Origin: Actinomycetes bacterium
Lineage (GTDB): Bacteria; Actinomycetota; Actinomycetes; S36-B12
Reading direction: 5' to 3'
Assembly (NCBI GenBank): GCA_024641635.1
Contig: JAHECS010000024.1
Span: forward strand, 1-49,845
DNA: 49,845 nt
The translations under genes were made by a program, and so were the position numbers. Shown here in pieces: positions 17,595 to 24,987 of the stretch (positions are counted from its first letter, which is position 1; each line of letters starts with the position of its first letter). The notes beneath the pieces are model-generated. The model did no database searches, was not told the origin of the DNA, and was given only the letters and a program-made list of their open reading frames with translations.

Positions 17595-18580
17595 GCGTCG
17601 AAGCGCACGAGATCATCCCCATGCCCCAGCCCGAACCGGCCGGGCGGGAGGAGTCGATCCCCGAGGCGGCTCGCCGCAAGCTGAGCAGTCCGTGGGCGTC
17701 CGGCCTGGTCATCCTCATCACGATCCTGTGGACGATCCCCACGTTCGGCCTGCTGGTCACGTCTCTGCGACCGTCGTCCCAGGCTCAGAACTCCGGCTGG
17801 TGGACGATCTTCACCGACCCGACGATGACGCTGAGCAACTACAGCGAGGTCATCACCGGCGGCAGCGTTATCCCCAACGGCATCGAGCCATACTTCTGGA
17901 ACTCCTTCGCCATCGCGATCCCGGCGGCCATCTTCCCGCTGGTCCTCGCGTCGATGGCGGCCTACGCCATCGCGTGGATCCCGTTCAAGGGATCGACCTT
18001 CGTCTTCTTCACCATCTTCGCCCTGCAGGTGATCCCGCTGCAGATGTCGCTGCTCCCGCTTCTCACCATGTTCAACAAGGGCTGGAGCCTCGGTCCGATC
18101 CCGATCTTCCCGGACCTGAACAAGCCTGGTTCCGAGCAGTCCATCTTCGTGGGCACGTACATCCCGCTATGGGTGGCGCACACGATGTTCGCGCTGCCGC
18201 TGGCGATCTTCCTGCTCCACAACTTCGTCAGCCAGCTGCCGCGTGAGCTGTTCGAAGCGGCTCGCGTGGACGGTGCCAGTCACTTCCTCATCTTCCGCAA
18301 GCTGGTTCTCCCGCTGACAGTTCCAGCGATCGCGTCCTTCGCCATCTTCCAGTTCCTCTGGGTCTGGAATGACCTGCTCGTCGCGTTGACATTCGCTGGT
18401 GGCACACCAGACGTGGCGCCGATCACGGCATACCTGGCGAGTATCAAGGGCTCCTACGGGTCCCAACTCCACCTGGTCACCGCGGGTGCCTTCGTGGCCA
18501 TCATCGTGCCGCTCATCGTGTTCTTCTCGCTGCAACGCTTCTTCGTCCGCGGTCTGCTCGCCGGCTCCGTCAAGGGGTAG
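17591..18580 (+). CDS. sugar ABC transporter permease, AglG-like
   Basis: A 329-residue permease of the MalG/AglG type. A cytoplasmic tail precedes the first membrane helix (about 37-59, ASGLVILITILWTIPTFGLLVTSLRP); further helices include NSFAIAIPAAIFPLVLASMAAYAIAW and VTAGAFVAIIVPLIVFFSL. The EAA motif is FEAARVDGASHFLIFRKLVLP near 220-240. It ends with the family-typical QRFFVRGLLAGSVKG. The ATGA overlap with the first permease and a 6-nt gap to the GH1 gene mark a single operon. Confidence 0.93.
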   Translation: MSVEAHEIIPMPQPEPAGREESIPEAARRKLSSPWASGLVILITILWTIPTFGLLVTSLRPSSQAQNSGWWTIFTDPTMTLSNYSEVITGGSVIPNGIEPYFWNSFAIAIPAAIFPLVLASMAAYAIAWIPFKGSTFVFFTIFALQVIPLQMSLLPLLTMFNKGWSLGPIPIFPDLNKPGSEQSIFVGTYIPLWVAHTMFALPLAIFLLHNFVSQLPRELFEAARVDGASHFLIFRKLVLPLTVPAIASFAIFQFLWVWNDLLVALTFAGGTPDVAPITAYLASIKGSYGSQLHLVTAGAFVAIIVPLIVFFSLQRFFVRGLLAGSVKG

Positions 18581-18586
18581 CCGGGG

Positions 18587-19948
18587 ATGGATCTGAACCT
18601 CCCGCCCGACTTCGAGCTGGGCGTGGCGACCTCGGCATGGCAGATCGAGGGCGACGTCGCCGGACGCGGCCGGTGCAACTGGGACGACTTCGCCGAGCTT
18701 CCCGGCGCCATCGTCGACGGGGCGACGGGCGAGCCGGCCTGCGATCACGTGCACCGGCTCGACGAGGACCTCGACCTGCTCACCTGGCTCGGCGTCGACG
18801 CGTACCGCTTCTCGATCAGCTGGCCCCGCGTCATGCCGACGGGCACCGGCGCACTCTCGCCCCAGGGGCTGGACTTCTACGACCGCCTGATCGACGGCCT
18901 CCTGGAGCGGGGCATCCGACCCGTCGCGACCCTGTTCCACTGGGACCTGCCCAGCCCGCTCGAGGCGGCCGGCGGCTGGCCCGAGCGAGACACCGCGTAC
19001 CGGTTCGCCGACTACGCGCAGGCCATGGGCGAGCGCTACGCCGACCGGGTCGACCGATGGGCCACGCTGAACGAGCCGTGGTGCTCGGCCTTCCTCGGCT
19101 ACTGCTCCGGCTACTTCGCCCCCGGCCGCAAGGAGCCGGGCGCATCCCTGGCAGCCGTGTACCACCTGCTGCTCGGCCACGGCCTGGCGATTGACCGGCT
19201 GCGTGACCTGGGAGCCAGGAACCTCGGCATCGTCCTGAACCTCATCCCGGTGATCGCGCAGTCCGAGTCGATGGAGGCGGCGACCCGACATGTCGACGGC
19301 CTGCAGAACCGGATCTTCCTCGACCTGCTGGCCGGCAACGGCATCCCGCCCGACATCCGGGAGTCGTGCGCGTCCGTCACCGACTGGTCCTTCGTGCGAC
19401 CCGAGGACACCCCGATCCTGGCCACGCCGATCGACTGGCTGGGCGAGAACTACTACTCCGTCATGCGGGTCGCGGAGGTCGACTCCGAACGCCACGTCGA
19501 TGCGATCGGCCAGGACATCGCCGACATCCCCGCCTGCCCGCCCCTACGGTTCGATCCCCAGCCTCCCTACACGGACATGGGGTGGGAGGTCCTCCCCGAG
19601 GGCATCGAGATGGCGCTGAGGAAGGCCACCGACCACCTGCCCGACGTGCCGCTGTGGATCTGCGAGAACGGTGCCGCCATCGCGGAGGAGATCGCGGCCG
19701 ATGGCACGGTCCACGACCCGAACCGGATCGAGTACATCGACGACCACTTGCGCGCCCTTCTTCGTGCCCGCGACCGCGGCTTCGACGTGCGCGGCTACTT
19801 CGCGTGGAGCCTGCTGGACAACCTCGAGTGGGCGTCGGGCTGGACGAAGAAGTTCGGGCTGGTCCGTGTCGATCCCGCGACGGGCACTCGTACCCCGAAG
19901 GACAGCGCTCGCTGGTACCGCGACGTCCTGGCGGCACGGACGCGCTGA
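18587..19948 (+). CDS. GH1 beta-glucosidase
   Basis: A 453-residue glycoside hydrolase family 1 enzyme, acting by retaining hydrolysis. Acid/base glutamate E163 lies in TLNEPW; the nucleophile E360 is in LWICENGAA, where TENG is the usual form. GVATSAWQIEGD, RFSISWPRVMPTG, TLFHWDLP and GYFAWSLLDNLEWASGW are all present. There is no signal peptide, so it cleaves the imported glucoside in the cytosol. Its position 6 nt after the second permease links transport and hydrolysis, pointing to cellobiose or another beta-glucoside even though the transporter resembles alpha-glucoside importers. Confidence 0.95.
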   Translation: MDLNLPPDFELGVATSAWQIEGDVAGRGRCNWDDFAELPGAIVDGATGEPACDHVHRLDEDLDLLTWLGVDAYRFSISWPRVMPTGTGALSPQGLDFYDRLIDGLLERGIRPVATLFHWDLPSPLEAAGGWPERDTAYRFADYAQAMGERYADRVDRWATLNEPWCSAFLGYCSGYFAPGRKEPGASLAAVYHLLLGHGLAIDRLRDLGARNLGIVLNLIPVIAQSESMEAATRHVDGLQNRIFLDLLAGNGIPPDIRESCASVTDWSFVRPEDTPILATPIDWLGENYYSVMRVAEVDSERHVDAIGQDIADIPACPPLRFDPQPPYTDMGWEVLPEGIEMALRKATDHLPDVPLWICENGAAIAEEIAADGTVHDPNRIEYIDDHLRALLRARDRGFDVRGYFAWSLLDNLEWASGWTKKFGLVRVDPATGTRTPKDSARWYRDVLAARTR

Positions 19949-20015
19949 TCCGCGGGTCTGCCTCGCCTGCAGCCCTGGAAGCGATCAACCTCGCGTGCCC
20001 GGCCCCGTGGTGCGC

Positions 20016-20021
20016 CAGACT
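20016..20021 (+). promoter_or_regulatory. possible -10 box of the dienelactone hydrolase gene
   Basis: CAGACT ends 6 nt before the ATG at 20028, with no SD sequence. Confidence 0.42.
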
Positions 20022-20027
20022 GTGGGC

Positions 20028-20711
20028 ATGCGCAACACGACGATCAGCATCGACGGCCAGGACGTCCCCGGAGTCATCTCCCTGCCCGCCTCCGGCTCGG
20101 GTCCCGGCGTCATCGTCATCCAGGAGTGGTGGGGACTCGTCCCGCACATCGTCGACGTGACCCAGCGGCTCGCCGCCGAGGGATTCGTCGCCCTGGCGGT
20201 GGACCACTACCGGGGTGCCGAGACCACGGAGCCCGACGAGGCGCAGAAGCTCATGCTCGGCCTCGACATCGCCCAGATCGCCGACGACCTCGCCGCTGCC
20301 GCGGACGACCTCGTCGCGCGACCCGAGGTCACCGGAGAGACCGTCAGCGTCATCGGCTTCTGCATGGGCGGAGGCCTCGCCCTGCTCGCGCCGACCATCT
20401 CCGACCGCATCCGATGCGCCACGGCGTTCTACCCGGCCATGCCGTGGCCGCAGTACGCACCGGACTGGTCACGTTACGCAGGCAAGTCCGCGAACGTGCA
20501 CAAGGCGCTCTCCGACGAGCCCGGCAACGGCCCTGCCATCGCGGAGTACGCCGACGCCATCGCGGCGAGCGGCGGCAGCGTGGACGTCTTCGACTACCCC
20601 GACAGCGTGCACGCGTTCTTCAACGACGCCCGGCCCGAGGTCTACCAGGAGGCGAACTCCGCACTGGCGTGGGAGCGGACCCTCGACTTCCTGCGCTCCT
20701 GCGCGGGCTGA
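20028..20711 (+). CDS. dienelactone hydrolase family protein
   Basis: A 227-residue alpha/beta hydrolase of the dienelactone hydrolase family. The nucleophile elbow is GFCMGGG with Cys112, the histidine is H195 in DSVHAFFND, and E33 lies in IQEWWG as in the family. It hydrolyses dienelactones or a related ester in the cytosol; the natural substrate is unknown and no chlorocatechol genes are nearby. Its TGA stop is in the same frame as the uracil-DNA glycosylase that follows, which has no usual start codon of its own. Confidence 0.9.
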   Translation: MRNTTISIDGQDVPGVISLPASGSGPGVIVIQEWWGLVPHIVDVTQRLAAEGFVALAVDHYRGAETTEPDEAQKLMLGLDIAQIADDLAAAADDLVARPEVTGETVSVIGFCMGGGLALLAPTISDRIRCATAFYPAMPWPQYAPDWSRYAGKSANVHKALSDEPGNGPAIAEYADAIAASGGSVDVFDYPDSVHAFFNDARPEVYQEANSALAWERTLDFLRSCAG

Positions 20712-20714
20712 GTC

Positions 20715-21452
20715 CTGCCCGACCTCGCCGCGCTCGACGCGGCCGTCTGCGAGTGCCGTGCCTGCCCCCGCCTCGTTGCCTGGCGGGAGGACGTCGCCGC
20801 GACGAAGCGTGCGGCCTACGCGAACGAGGACTACTGGGGGCGTCCGGTACCAGGCTTCGGGTCGCCCGAGCCGTCGATCTGGATCGTGGGGCTGGCACCA
20901 GCCGCCCACGGCGCCAACCGCACGGGACGGATGTTCACCGGGGACCGGAGCGGCGACTGGCTCTACGCGGCCCTGCACCGGGCCGGTCTGGCCTCCCTGC
21001 CGACCTCGACCTGTCGTGACGACGGGCAACGGCTCGAGCACGTGCGCATCACTGCGGCGGTGCACTGCGCGCCGCCCGGGAACAAGCCGACGACGGAGGA
21101 GAGCCGCGAGTGTGCCCACTGGCTGTCCGAGGAGCTCCGGGCGATCGAGCCGTCCGTGCGTGTGATCGTGCCCCTCGGCGGGATCGCCTGGTCGGCCACC
21201 CTCAGCGTGCTGCGGACCGGCGGCTGGGAGGCGCCGCGGGGTCGCTTCGGGCACGGAGCGCGAATGATGGCGACGTCTCCGACGGGCCGCCGGGTGGACG
21301 TGATCGGGTCGTACCACCCGAGCCAGCAGAACACCTTCACCGGACGGCTCACCGAGGCGATGCTCGACGACGTCCTCGCGCGCGTGCGAGAGGCCGCCGG
21401 TCTGCCCGGACCGGGCATCGAACGGCCGTATCGTGGGGCCACGCCCCTGTAG
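20715..21452 (+). CDS. family-5 uracil-DNA glycosylase (UdgB-like), start codon unclear
   Basis: A DNA-repair glycosylase with an iron-sulfur cluster, removing uracil and other deaminated bases. Visible are the first cysteines in [22 protein letters not shown], motif 1 [19 protein letters not shown], the later cysteines in [13 protein letters not shown] and ESRECAHWL, and motif 2 [14 protein letters not shown]. Between the in-frame TGA of the upstream gene (20709-20711) and this conserved N-terminus there is no ATG, GTG or TTG. I give the CTG at 20715 (245 residues) as the most likely start; GTG at 20886 would remove the first two cluster cysteines. The UAG stop lies inside the tRNA gene. Function is confident, start is not. 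Confidence 0.8.
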   Translation: MPDLAALDAAVCECRACPRLVAWREDVAATKRAAYANEDYWGRPVPGFGSPEPSIWIVGLAPAAHGANRTGRMFTGDRSGDWLYAALHRAGLASLPTSTCRDDGQRLEHVRITAAVHCAPPGNKPTTEESRECAHWLSEELRAIEPSVRVIVPLGGIAWSATLSVLRTGGWEAPRGRFGHGARMMATSPTGRRVDVIGSYHPSQQNTFTGRLTEAMLDDVLARVREAAGLPGPGIERPYRGATPL

Positions 21453-21516
21453 TCCAACTGGCAGAGACACCCGGCTTAAACCCGGCACAGTATGGGTTCG
21501 ACTCCCATCGGGGGCA
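21443..21516 (+). tRNA. tRNA with UAA anticodon (Leu by anticodon), short variable loop
   Basis: A 74-nt cloverleaf. Acceptor arms are GCCCCTG and CGGGGGC with discriminator A. The D-arm carries GG, the anticodon loop CTTAAAC gives TAA at 21477-21479, the variable loop ACAGT is only 5 nt, and the T-arm is ATGGG-TTCGACT-CCCAT. By anticodon it reads UUA (leucine), but bacterial tRNA-Leu normally has a long variable arm. The anticodon stem has a C-C mismatch at 27-43. CCA is not encoded. The first 10 nt overlap the end of the uracil-DNA glycosylase gene, and T8-A9-G10 serve as its stop codon. Confidence 0.85.
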
Positions 21517-21568
21517 CGCCCTCGTCGACTTCGGGGCACCCCTGATTGGCGAATCCGAGTGCGTCAGT

Positions 21569-21574
21569 TACCGT
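21569..21574 (+). promoter_or_regulatory. -10 box for leaderless BI-1 family gene
   Basis: TACCGT ends 6 nt before the ATG at 21581, with no SD sequence. Confidence 0.5.
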
Positions 21575-21580
21575 TGTTCA

Positions 21581-22411
21581 ATGCAGTCAAACAACCCCGT
21601 TCTGTCCCGCTACGAGAAGACCGACAAGTCCGGCTTCGCGTACGACGAGGGCGTGTCCGCGTACACCCAGGCCGCGACCGGCGGCGCAGGCGCCGCCGAC
21701 GTCAACACTGCCTTCCAGCAGGTCACGGCCGCGGGCGGTGCCCGCCTCACGATCAACGACGTGATCATCAAGACGCTGGCCGTGTTCGCCCTGACCGTCG
21801 TGTTCGCGGTGGTCGGCTGGAACACCGTGGACTCGATGCCCTGGCTGCTGTGGGTCGGCCTCATCGGCGGCGCAGCCCTCGGCTTCGTCAACGCGCTGAA
21901 GAAGACGGTCTCGCCGCCGCTGGTGATGCTCTACGCGGTGTTCCAGGGCGTCATGCTCGGCGGGATCAGCGCCTGGTACAGCGCCTATGCCGCCGGCAAC
22001 GGATGGAACGACATCGTCCTCCAGGCCGTCGTCGCCACCATGACGACCTTCGGCGTCATGCTGACCCTGTACCTCACGGGCGTCATCAAGGTCACCAAGA
22101 AGTTCCAGAGCGTCATGCTCGTGGCCCTGGTGTCCTACCTCGTCCTGGCCCTCGGCTCGTTCGTCTGGTCGTTGTTCGGCGGAGGCGACGGCTGGGGCAT
22201 CTACGGCACCGGCTTCGGCCCGATCGTCGCGGTCCTCGGCGTGCTCATCGCGGCCTTCTTCCTGCTCCTCGACTTCGAGGCGATCAGCCAGGGGATCAAG
22301 CGCGGTGCGCCTGAGCGCGAGTCGTGGCGGATGGCCTTCGGCCTGCTCGTCACGCTGATCTGGCTCTACCTGGAGTTCCTGCGCCTGCTGGCGATCTTCA
22401 GCCGCAACTAG
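21581..22411 (+). CDS. Bax inhibitor-1/YccA family membrane protein
   Basis: A 276-residue polytopic membrane protein of the BI-1/YccA group. A soluble N-terminal tail (1-62) precedes seven hydrophobic segments, including TLAVFALTVVFAVVGW, PWLLWVGLIGGAALGFVNAL, ATMTTFGVMLTLYLTGVIKV, VMLVALVSYLVLALGSFVW and FGPIVAVLGVLIAAFFLLLDFEAI. The last part, DFEAISQGIKRGAPERESWRMAFGLLVTLIWLYLEFLRLLAIF, is the signature of the actinobacterial branch. BI-1 relatives are implicated in calcium leak or membrane-protease control; the role here is unknown. Its stop interlocks with the convergent gene as CTAG. Confidence 0.92.
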   Translation: MQSNNPVLSRYEKTDKSGFAYDEGVSAYTQAATGGAGAADVNTAFQQVTAAGGARLTINDVIIKTLAVFALTVVFAVVGWNTVDSMPWLLWVGLIGGAALGFVNALKKTVSPPLVMLYAVFQGVMLGGISAWYSAYAAGNGWNDIVLQAVVATMTTFGVMLTLYLTGVIKVTKKFQSVMLVALVSYLVLALGSFVWSLFGGGDGWGIYGTGFGPIVAVLGVLIAAFFLLLDFEAISQGIKRGAPERESWRMAFGLLVTLIWLYLEFLRLLAIFSRN

Positions 22412-22758
22412 GGCAGCAACCGACGCAGACGCACGAGGGCGTCCAGCACCGAGTCGGGGTCCGCGGGGTCGGAAACGACACCCGCGGGCTCGGCCGGAGG
22501 GCTGGACGCCCTCGCTGCGTCCAGGTAGTCGCGGCCGAGGACGGCGATCATCGCGCCGAGGCCCTGCGGACCGAGGCGAGGCAGGGCGGCGCCGCTCGAG
22601 GCATCGCCAGCGAGAAGGCGGGTGCGGTCGAGCAGCACCTGTGCCGCGCGGATCGTGTCGTCCGTGGCGCTCTCGGCCTTCACGAGGGGCATGGAGTTCA
22701 GTCGGTCGACGACGCGGTCCAGCTCTCGCTCGACCTCGTCCAGGGCTGCGTCCGTCAC
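22408..22758 (-). CDS. hypothetical protein, helical, about 116 residues
   Basis: Begins VTDAALDEVERELDRVVDRLNSMPLVKAES and is rich in predicted helices, ending DSVLDALVRLRRLLP. I do not recognise a family. GTG at 22758 overlaps the stop of the upstream MBL gene as GTGA, so the two are co-translated. It ends in a shared CTAG with the convergent BI-1 gene. The charged heptad pattern of the first 20 residues suggests a short coiled coil. Confidence 0.7.
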   Translation of the reverse strand: MTDAALDEVERELDRVVDRLNSMPLVKAESATDDTIRAAQVLLDRTRLLAGDASSGAALPRLGPQGLGAMIAVLGRDYLDAARASSPPAEPAGVVSDPADPDSVLDALVRLRRLLP

Positions 22759-23468
22759 GCGGAGGCCGTGCGCCGCAGGAACCCCCGGATCGCCTCGCGC
22801 GCGTTGTCCCGGATCTCCGGGCCGTGGGTGAAGGCCGCGAGCGAGTAGTCCAGCTCGCCCAGCACGTGGGCGGACTGCCGGTTCTGCCTCGCGGAGGTGC
22901 AGAGCGTGGCGACGGGCCACCGCATGCGGGCGGCCATGTTGAAGATCGCATCGCCCGTGATGAGCACGCCTGAGGCCTCGTGCAGCAGGGACACGTGCCC
23001 CGGGGTGTGGCCGGGCGTGTGCACGATCCTCAGCCCGCCCGCGACGTCGACGACCTGCCCGTCCACGAGCTCGGTGAGGACCGGCACGGCGTCGAAGGAC
23101 GACATCGGCCCGCGCCCGAGGAGGCGGCCGGCGGTCGAGTCGGCGGCGGGGGCGCTGCGGCCCTCACGCACGTATCCGGCGTCGTCGGCGTGCACGTCCA
23201 CCCCGTCTGCCGTCGTCTCGGCGACCATCGCTCTCGCTCCGCCGGCGTGGTCGCCGTGCGCGTGCGTGAGCAGGATCCGCGTGACGTCCGACGGATGCCT
23301 GCCGATGCCGGCGAGGGCGGCGACGATGCGGCCCGGTGCCCGCTTGAGCCCACAGTCGACGAGAGTGACCTGGCCGTCGTCGTCGAGGAAGGCGAACGAG
23401 TTGATGTAGTCGCCCATTGTGGGGATCCGGTAGACGCCCGGAGCGAGCAGGACGATGGGTGCGGGCAC
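22755..23468 (-). CDS. MBL-fold metallo-hydrolase (glyoxalase II-like)
   Basis: A 237-residue protein with the complete HxHxDH metal motif (LLTHAHGDHAGG, about 68-79), the later histidine in VHTPGHTPGHVSLL and the metal-bridging aspartate in GVLITGDAIFN. This arrangement fits hydroxyacylglutathione hydrolase-like or general thioester/lactone hydrolases; in a mycothiol-using actinobacterium a thioester substrate is possible but unproven. GTG at 23468 is preceded at 6 nt by TAGGCT, so a leaderless start is likely. It diverges from the CBS gene across only 30 bp. Confidence 0.87.
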   Translation of the reverse strand: MPAPIVLLAPGVYRIPTMGDYINSFAFLDDDGQVTLVDCGLKRAPGRIVAALAGIGRHPSDVTRILLTHAHGDHAGGARAMVAETTADGVDVHADDAGYVREGRSAPAADSTAGRLLGRGPMSSFDAVPVLTELVDGQVVDVAGGLRIVHTPGHTPGHVSLLHEASGVLITGDAIFNMAARMRWPVATLCTSARQNRQSAHVLGELDYSLAAFTHGPEIRDNAREAIRGFLRRTASA

Positions 23469-23474
23469 CCGGGC

Positions 23475-23480
23475 AGCCTA
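23475..23480 (-). promoter_or_regulatory. -10 box for leaderless MBL gene (minus strand)
   Basis: TAGGCT on the minus strand, 6 nt before the GTG at 23468, back to back with the CBS -10 box. Confidence 0.55.
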
Positions 23481-23486
23481 CGGCGA

Positions 23487-23492
23487 TATGGT
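23487..23492 (+). promoter_or_regulatory. -10 box for leaderless CBS gene
   Basis: TATGGT, 6 nt before the GTG at 23499. Six bp separate it from the opposing -10 box. Confidence 0.55.
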
Positions 23493-23498
23493 CACCGG

Positions 23499-24875
23499 GT
23501 GCAGGTACACGAGTCAGTCCTCGAGCTCATCGGCAACACCCCGCTCGTTCGCCTGCGAAGCGTCACGCAGGGGATCGTCCCGGAGGGAGGCGCGCAGGTC
23601 TTCGCCAAGGTGGAGTACCTCAATCCCGGTGGCTCGGTCAAGGACCGCATCGCCGTGCGCATGGTCGACGCGGCCGAGCGTGACGGCCTCATCGAGCCGG
23701 GCGGCACCATCGTCGAGCCGACCAGCGGCAATACCGGCATCGGCCTCGCCCTCGTCGCCCAGCAGCGGGGCTATCGGTGCGTGTTCGTCTGCCCGGACAA
23801 GGTGAGCGAGGACAAGCGGAACGTCCTGAAGGCCTACGGGGCCGAGGTCGTCGTGTGCCCGACCGCCGTCGACCCTGAGGACCCGCGGTCGTACTACAGC
23901 GTCAGCGATCGCCTGGCCCGGGAGATCCCCGGGGCGTGGAAGCCCGACCAGTACGCCAATCCGAACAACCCGCTGTCGCACTACGAGACCACCGGACCCG
24001 AGCTGTGGGCGCAGACCGACGGGCGCATCACCCACTTCGTCGCGGGTGCCGGCACCGGCGGCACGATCACGGGCACCGGCCGCTACCTCAAGGAGGTCAG
24101 CGGCGGCGCCGTGCGGATCGTCGCCGCGGACCCGGAGGGGTCGGTCTACTCCGGCGGGACGGGGCGGCCGTACCTCGTCGAGGGCGTGGGCGAGGACTTC
24201 TGGCCGTCCACGTACGACGCATCGATCCCGGACGAGGTCATCGCGGTGTCCGACCGGGACTCCTTCGAGATGACCCGGCGCCTGGCCCGTGAGGAGGGGC
24301 TGCTGGTCGGGGGATCGTGCGGCATGGCCGTCGTCGCGGCGCTTCGGGTCGCCGCAGCGGCCGATCCCGACGATGTCGTCGTGGTCATCCTCCCGGACGG
24401 CGGTCGGGGGTACCTCTCGAAGGTGTTCAACGACGAGTGGCTGAGCAGGTACGGCTTCCTCCAGTCCGACAGCGAGACGACCGTGGGTGATGTCCTCCGG
24501 GCGAAGTCGGCGACCCTGCCGCCGTTCGTCCACACGCATCCGACGGAGACCGTCCGTGACGCCATCGACATCCTGCGGGAGTACGGCGTCTCGCAGATCC
24601 CTGTCGTACGCGCGGAGCCGCCGGTGATGGCAGCGGAGGTCGTGGGCTCGGTGATGGAACGGACCCTGCTCGACGACCTGTTCAACGGACGGGCGCAGCT
24701 GGCCGACACGGTGGATGCGCACATGTCGGATCCTCTGCCGATGGTCGGGGCGGGCGAGCCCGTGCACGCTGCGGTCGATGCGCTGCAGTCACACGACGCG
24801 GTGATCGTCGTCGACGACGGGAAGCCGACCGGCGTGGTCACCCGCCAGGACCTGCTCGGCTACCTCTCGCTCTGA
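23499..24875 (+). CDS. cbs: cystathionine beta-synthase
   Basis: A 458-residue protein: a fold-type II PLP domain (1-320) and a C-terminal pair of CBS domains (about 335-458). The PLP lysine is K48 in NPGGSVKDRI; EPTSGNTGIGLALV, GAGTGGTITGTGRYLKE and GGSCGMAVVAAL bind PLP and substrate. The first CBS repeat reads FVHTHPTETVRDAIDILREYGVSQIPVV and the second ends VIVVDDGKPTGVVTRQDLLGYL. It condenses homocysteine with serine (or acetylserine). The two CBS domains distinguish it from plain CysK. A gamma-lyase/synthase gene at 30592 could complete transsulfuration. The GTG start is supported by the -10 box. Confidence 0.93.
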   Translation: MQVHESVLELIGNTPLVRLRSVTQGIVPEGGAQVFAKVEYLNPGGSVKDRIAVRMVDAAERDGLIEPGGTIVEPTSGNTGIGLALVAQQRGYRCVFVCPDKVSEDKRNVLKAYGAEVVVCPTAVDPEDPRSYYSVSDRLAREIPGAWKPDQYANPNNPLSHYETTGPELWAQTDGRITHFVAGAGTGGTITGTGRYLKEVSGGAVRIVAADPEGSVYSGGTGRPYLVEGVGEDFWPSTYDASIPDEVIAVSDRDSFEMTRRLAREEGLLVGGSCGMAVVAALRVAAAADPDDVVVVILPDGGRGYLSKVFNDEWLSRYGFLQSDSETTVGDVLRAKSATLPPFVHTHPTETVRDAIDILREYGVSQIPVVRAEPPVMAAEVVGSVMERTLLDDLFNGRAQLADTVDAHMSDPLPMVGAGEPVHAAVDALQSHDAVIVVDDGKPTGVVTRQDLLGYLSL

Positions 24876-24921
24876 CCGGGCCTGTGAGGGCGTCAGGTCG
24901 TCGCCGGGAGCGGTTCTTTCA

Positions 24922-24946
24922 AGGAATCGGCTGCCCTGTGATTCCT
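24922..24946. promoter_or_regulatory. inverted repeat before the CheB-CheR-GGDEF-EAL gene
   Basis: Perfect 7-bp arms AGGAATC and GATTCCT around 11 nt, ending 13 bp before the -10 box and so overlapping the -35 region. It could be an operator or the terminator of the CBS gene. Confidence 0.35.
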
Positions 24947-24959
24947 GCCATGGCGGGTC

Positions 24960-24965
24960 TAGTCT
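24960..24965 (+). promoter_or_regulatory. -10 box of the CheB-CheR-GGDEF-EAL gene
   Basis: TAGTCT lies 22 nt before the ATG at 24988. A purine-rich GAGGTGGGG just before the ATG may serve as SD sequence. Confidence 0.45.
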
Positions 24966-24987
24966 GGACGGGGGCTGAGGTGGGGTC

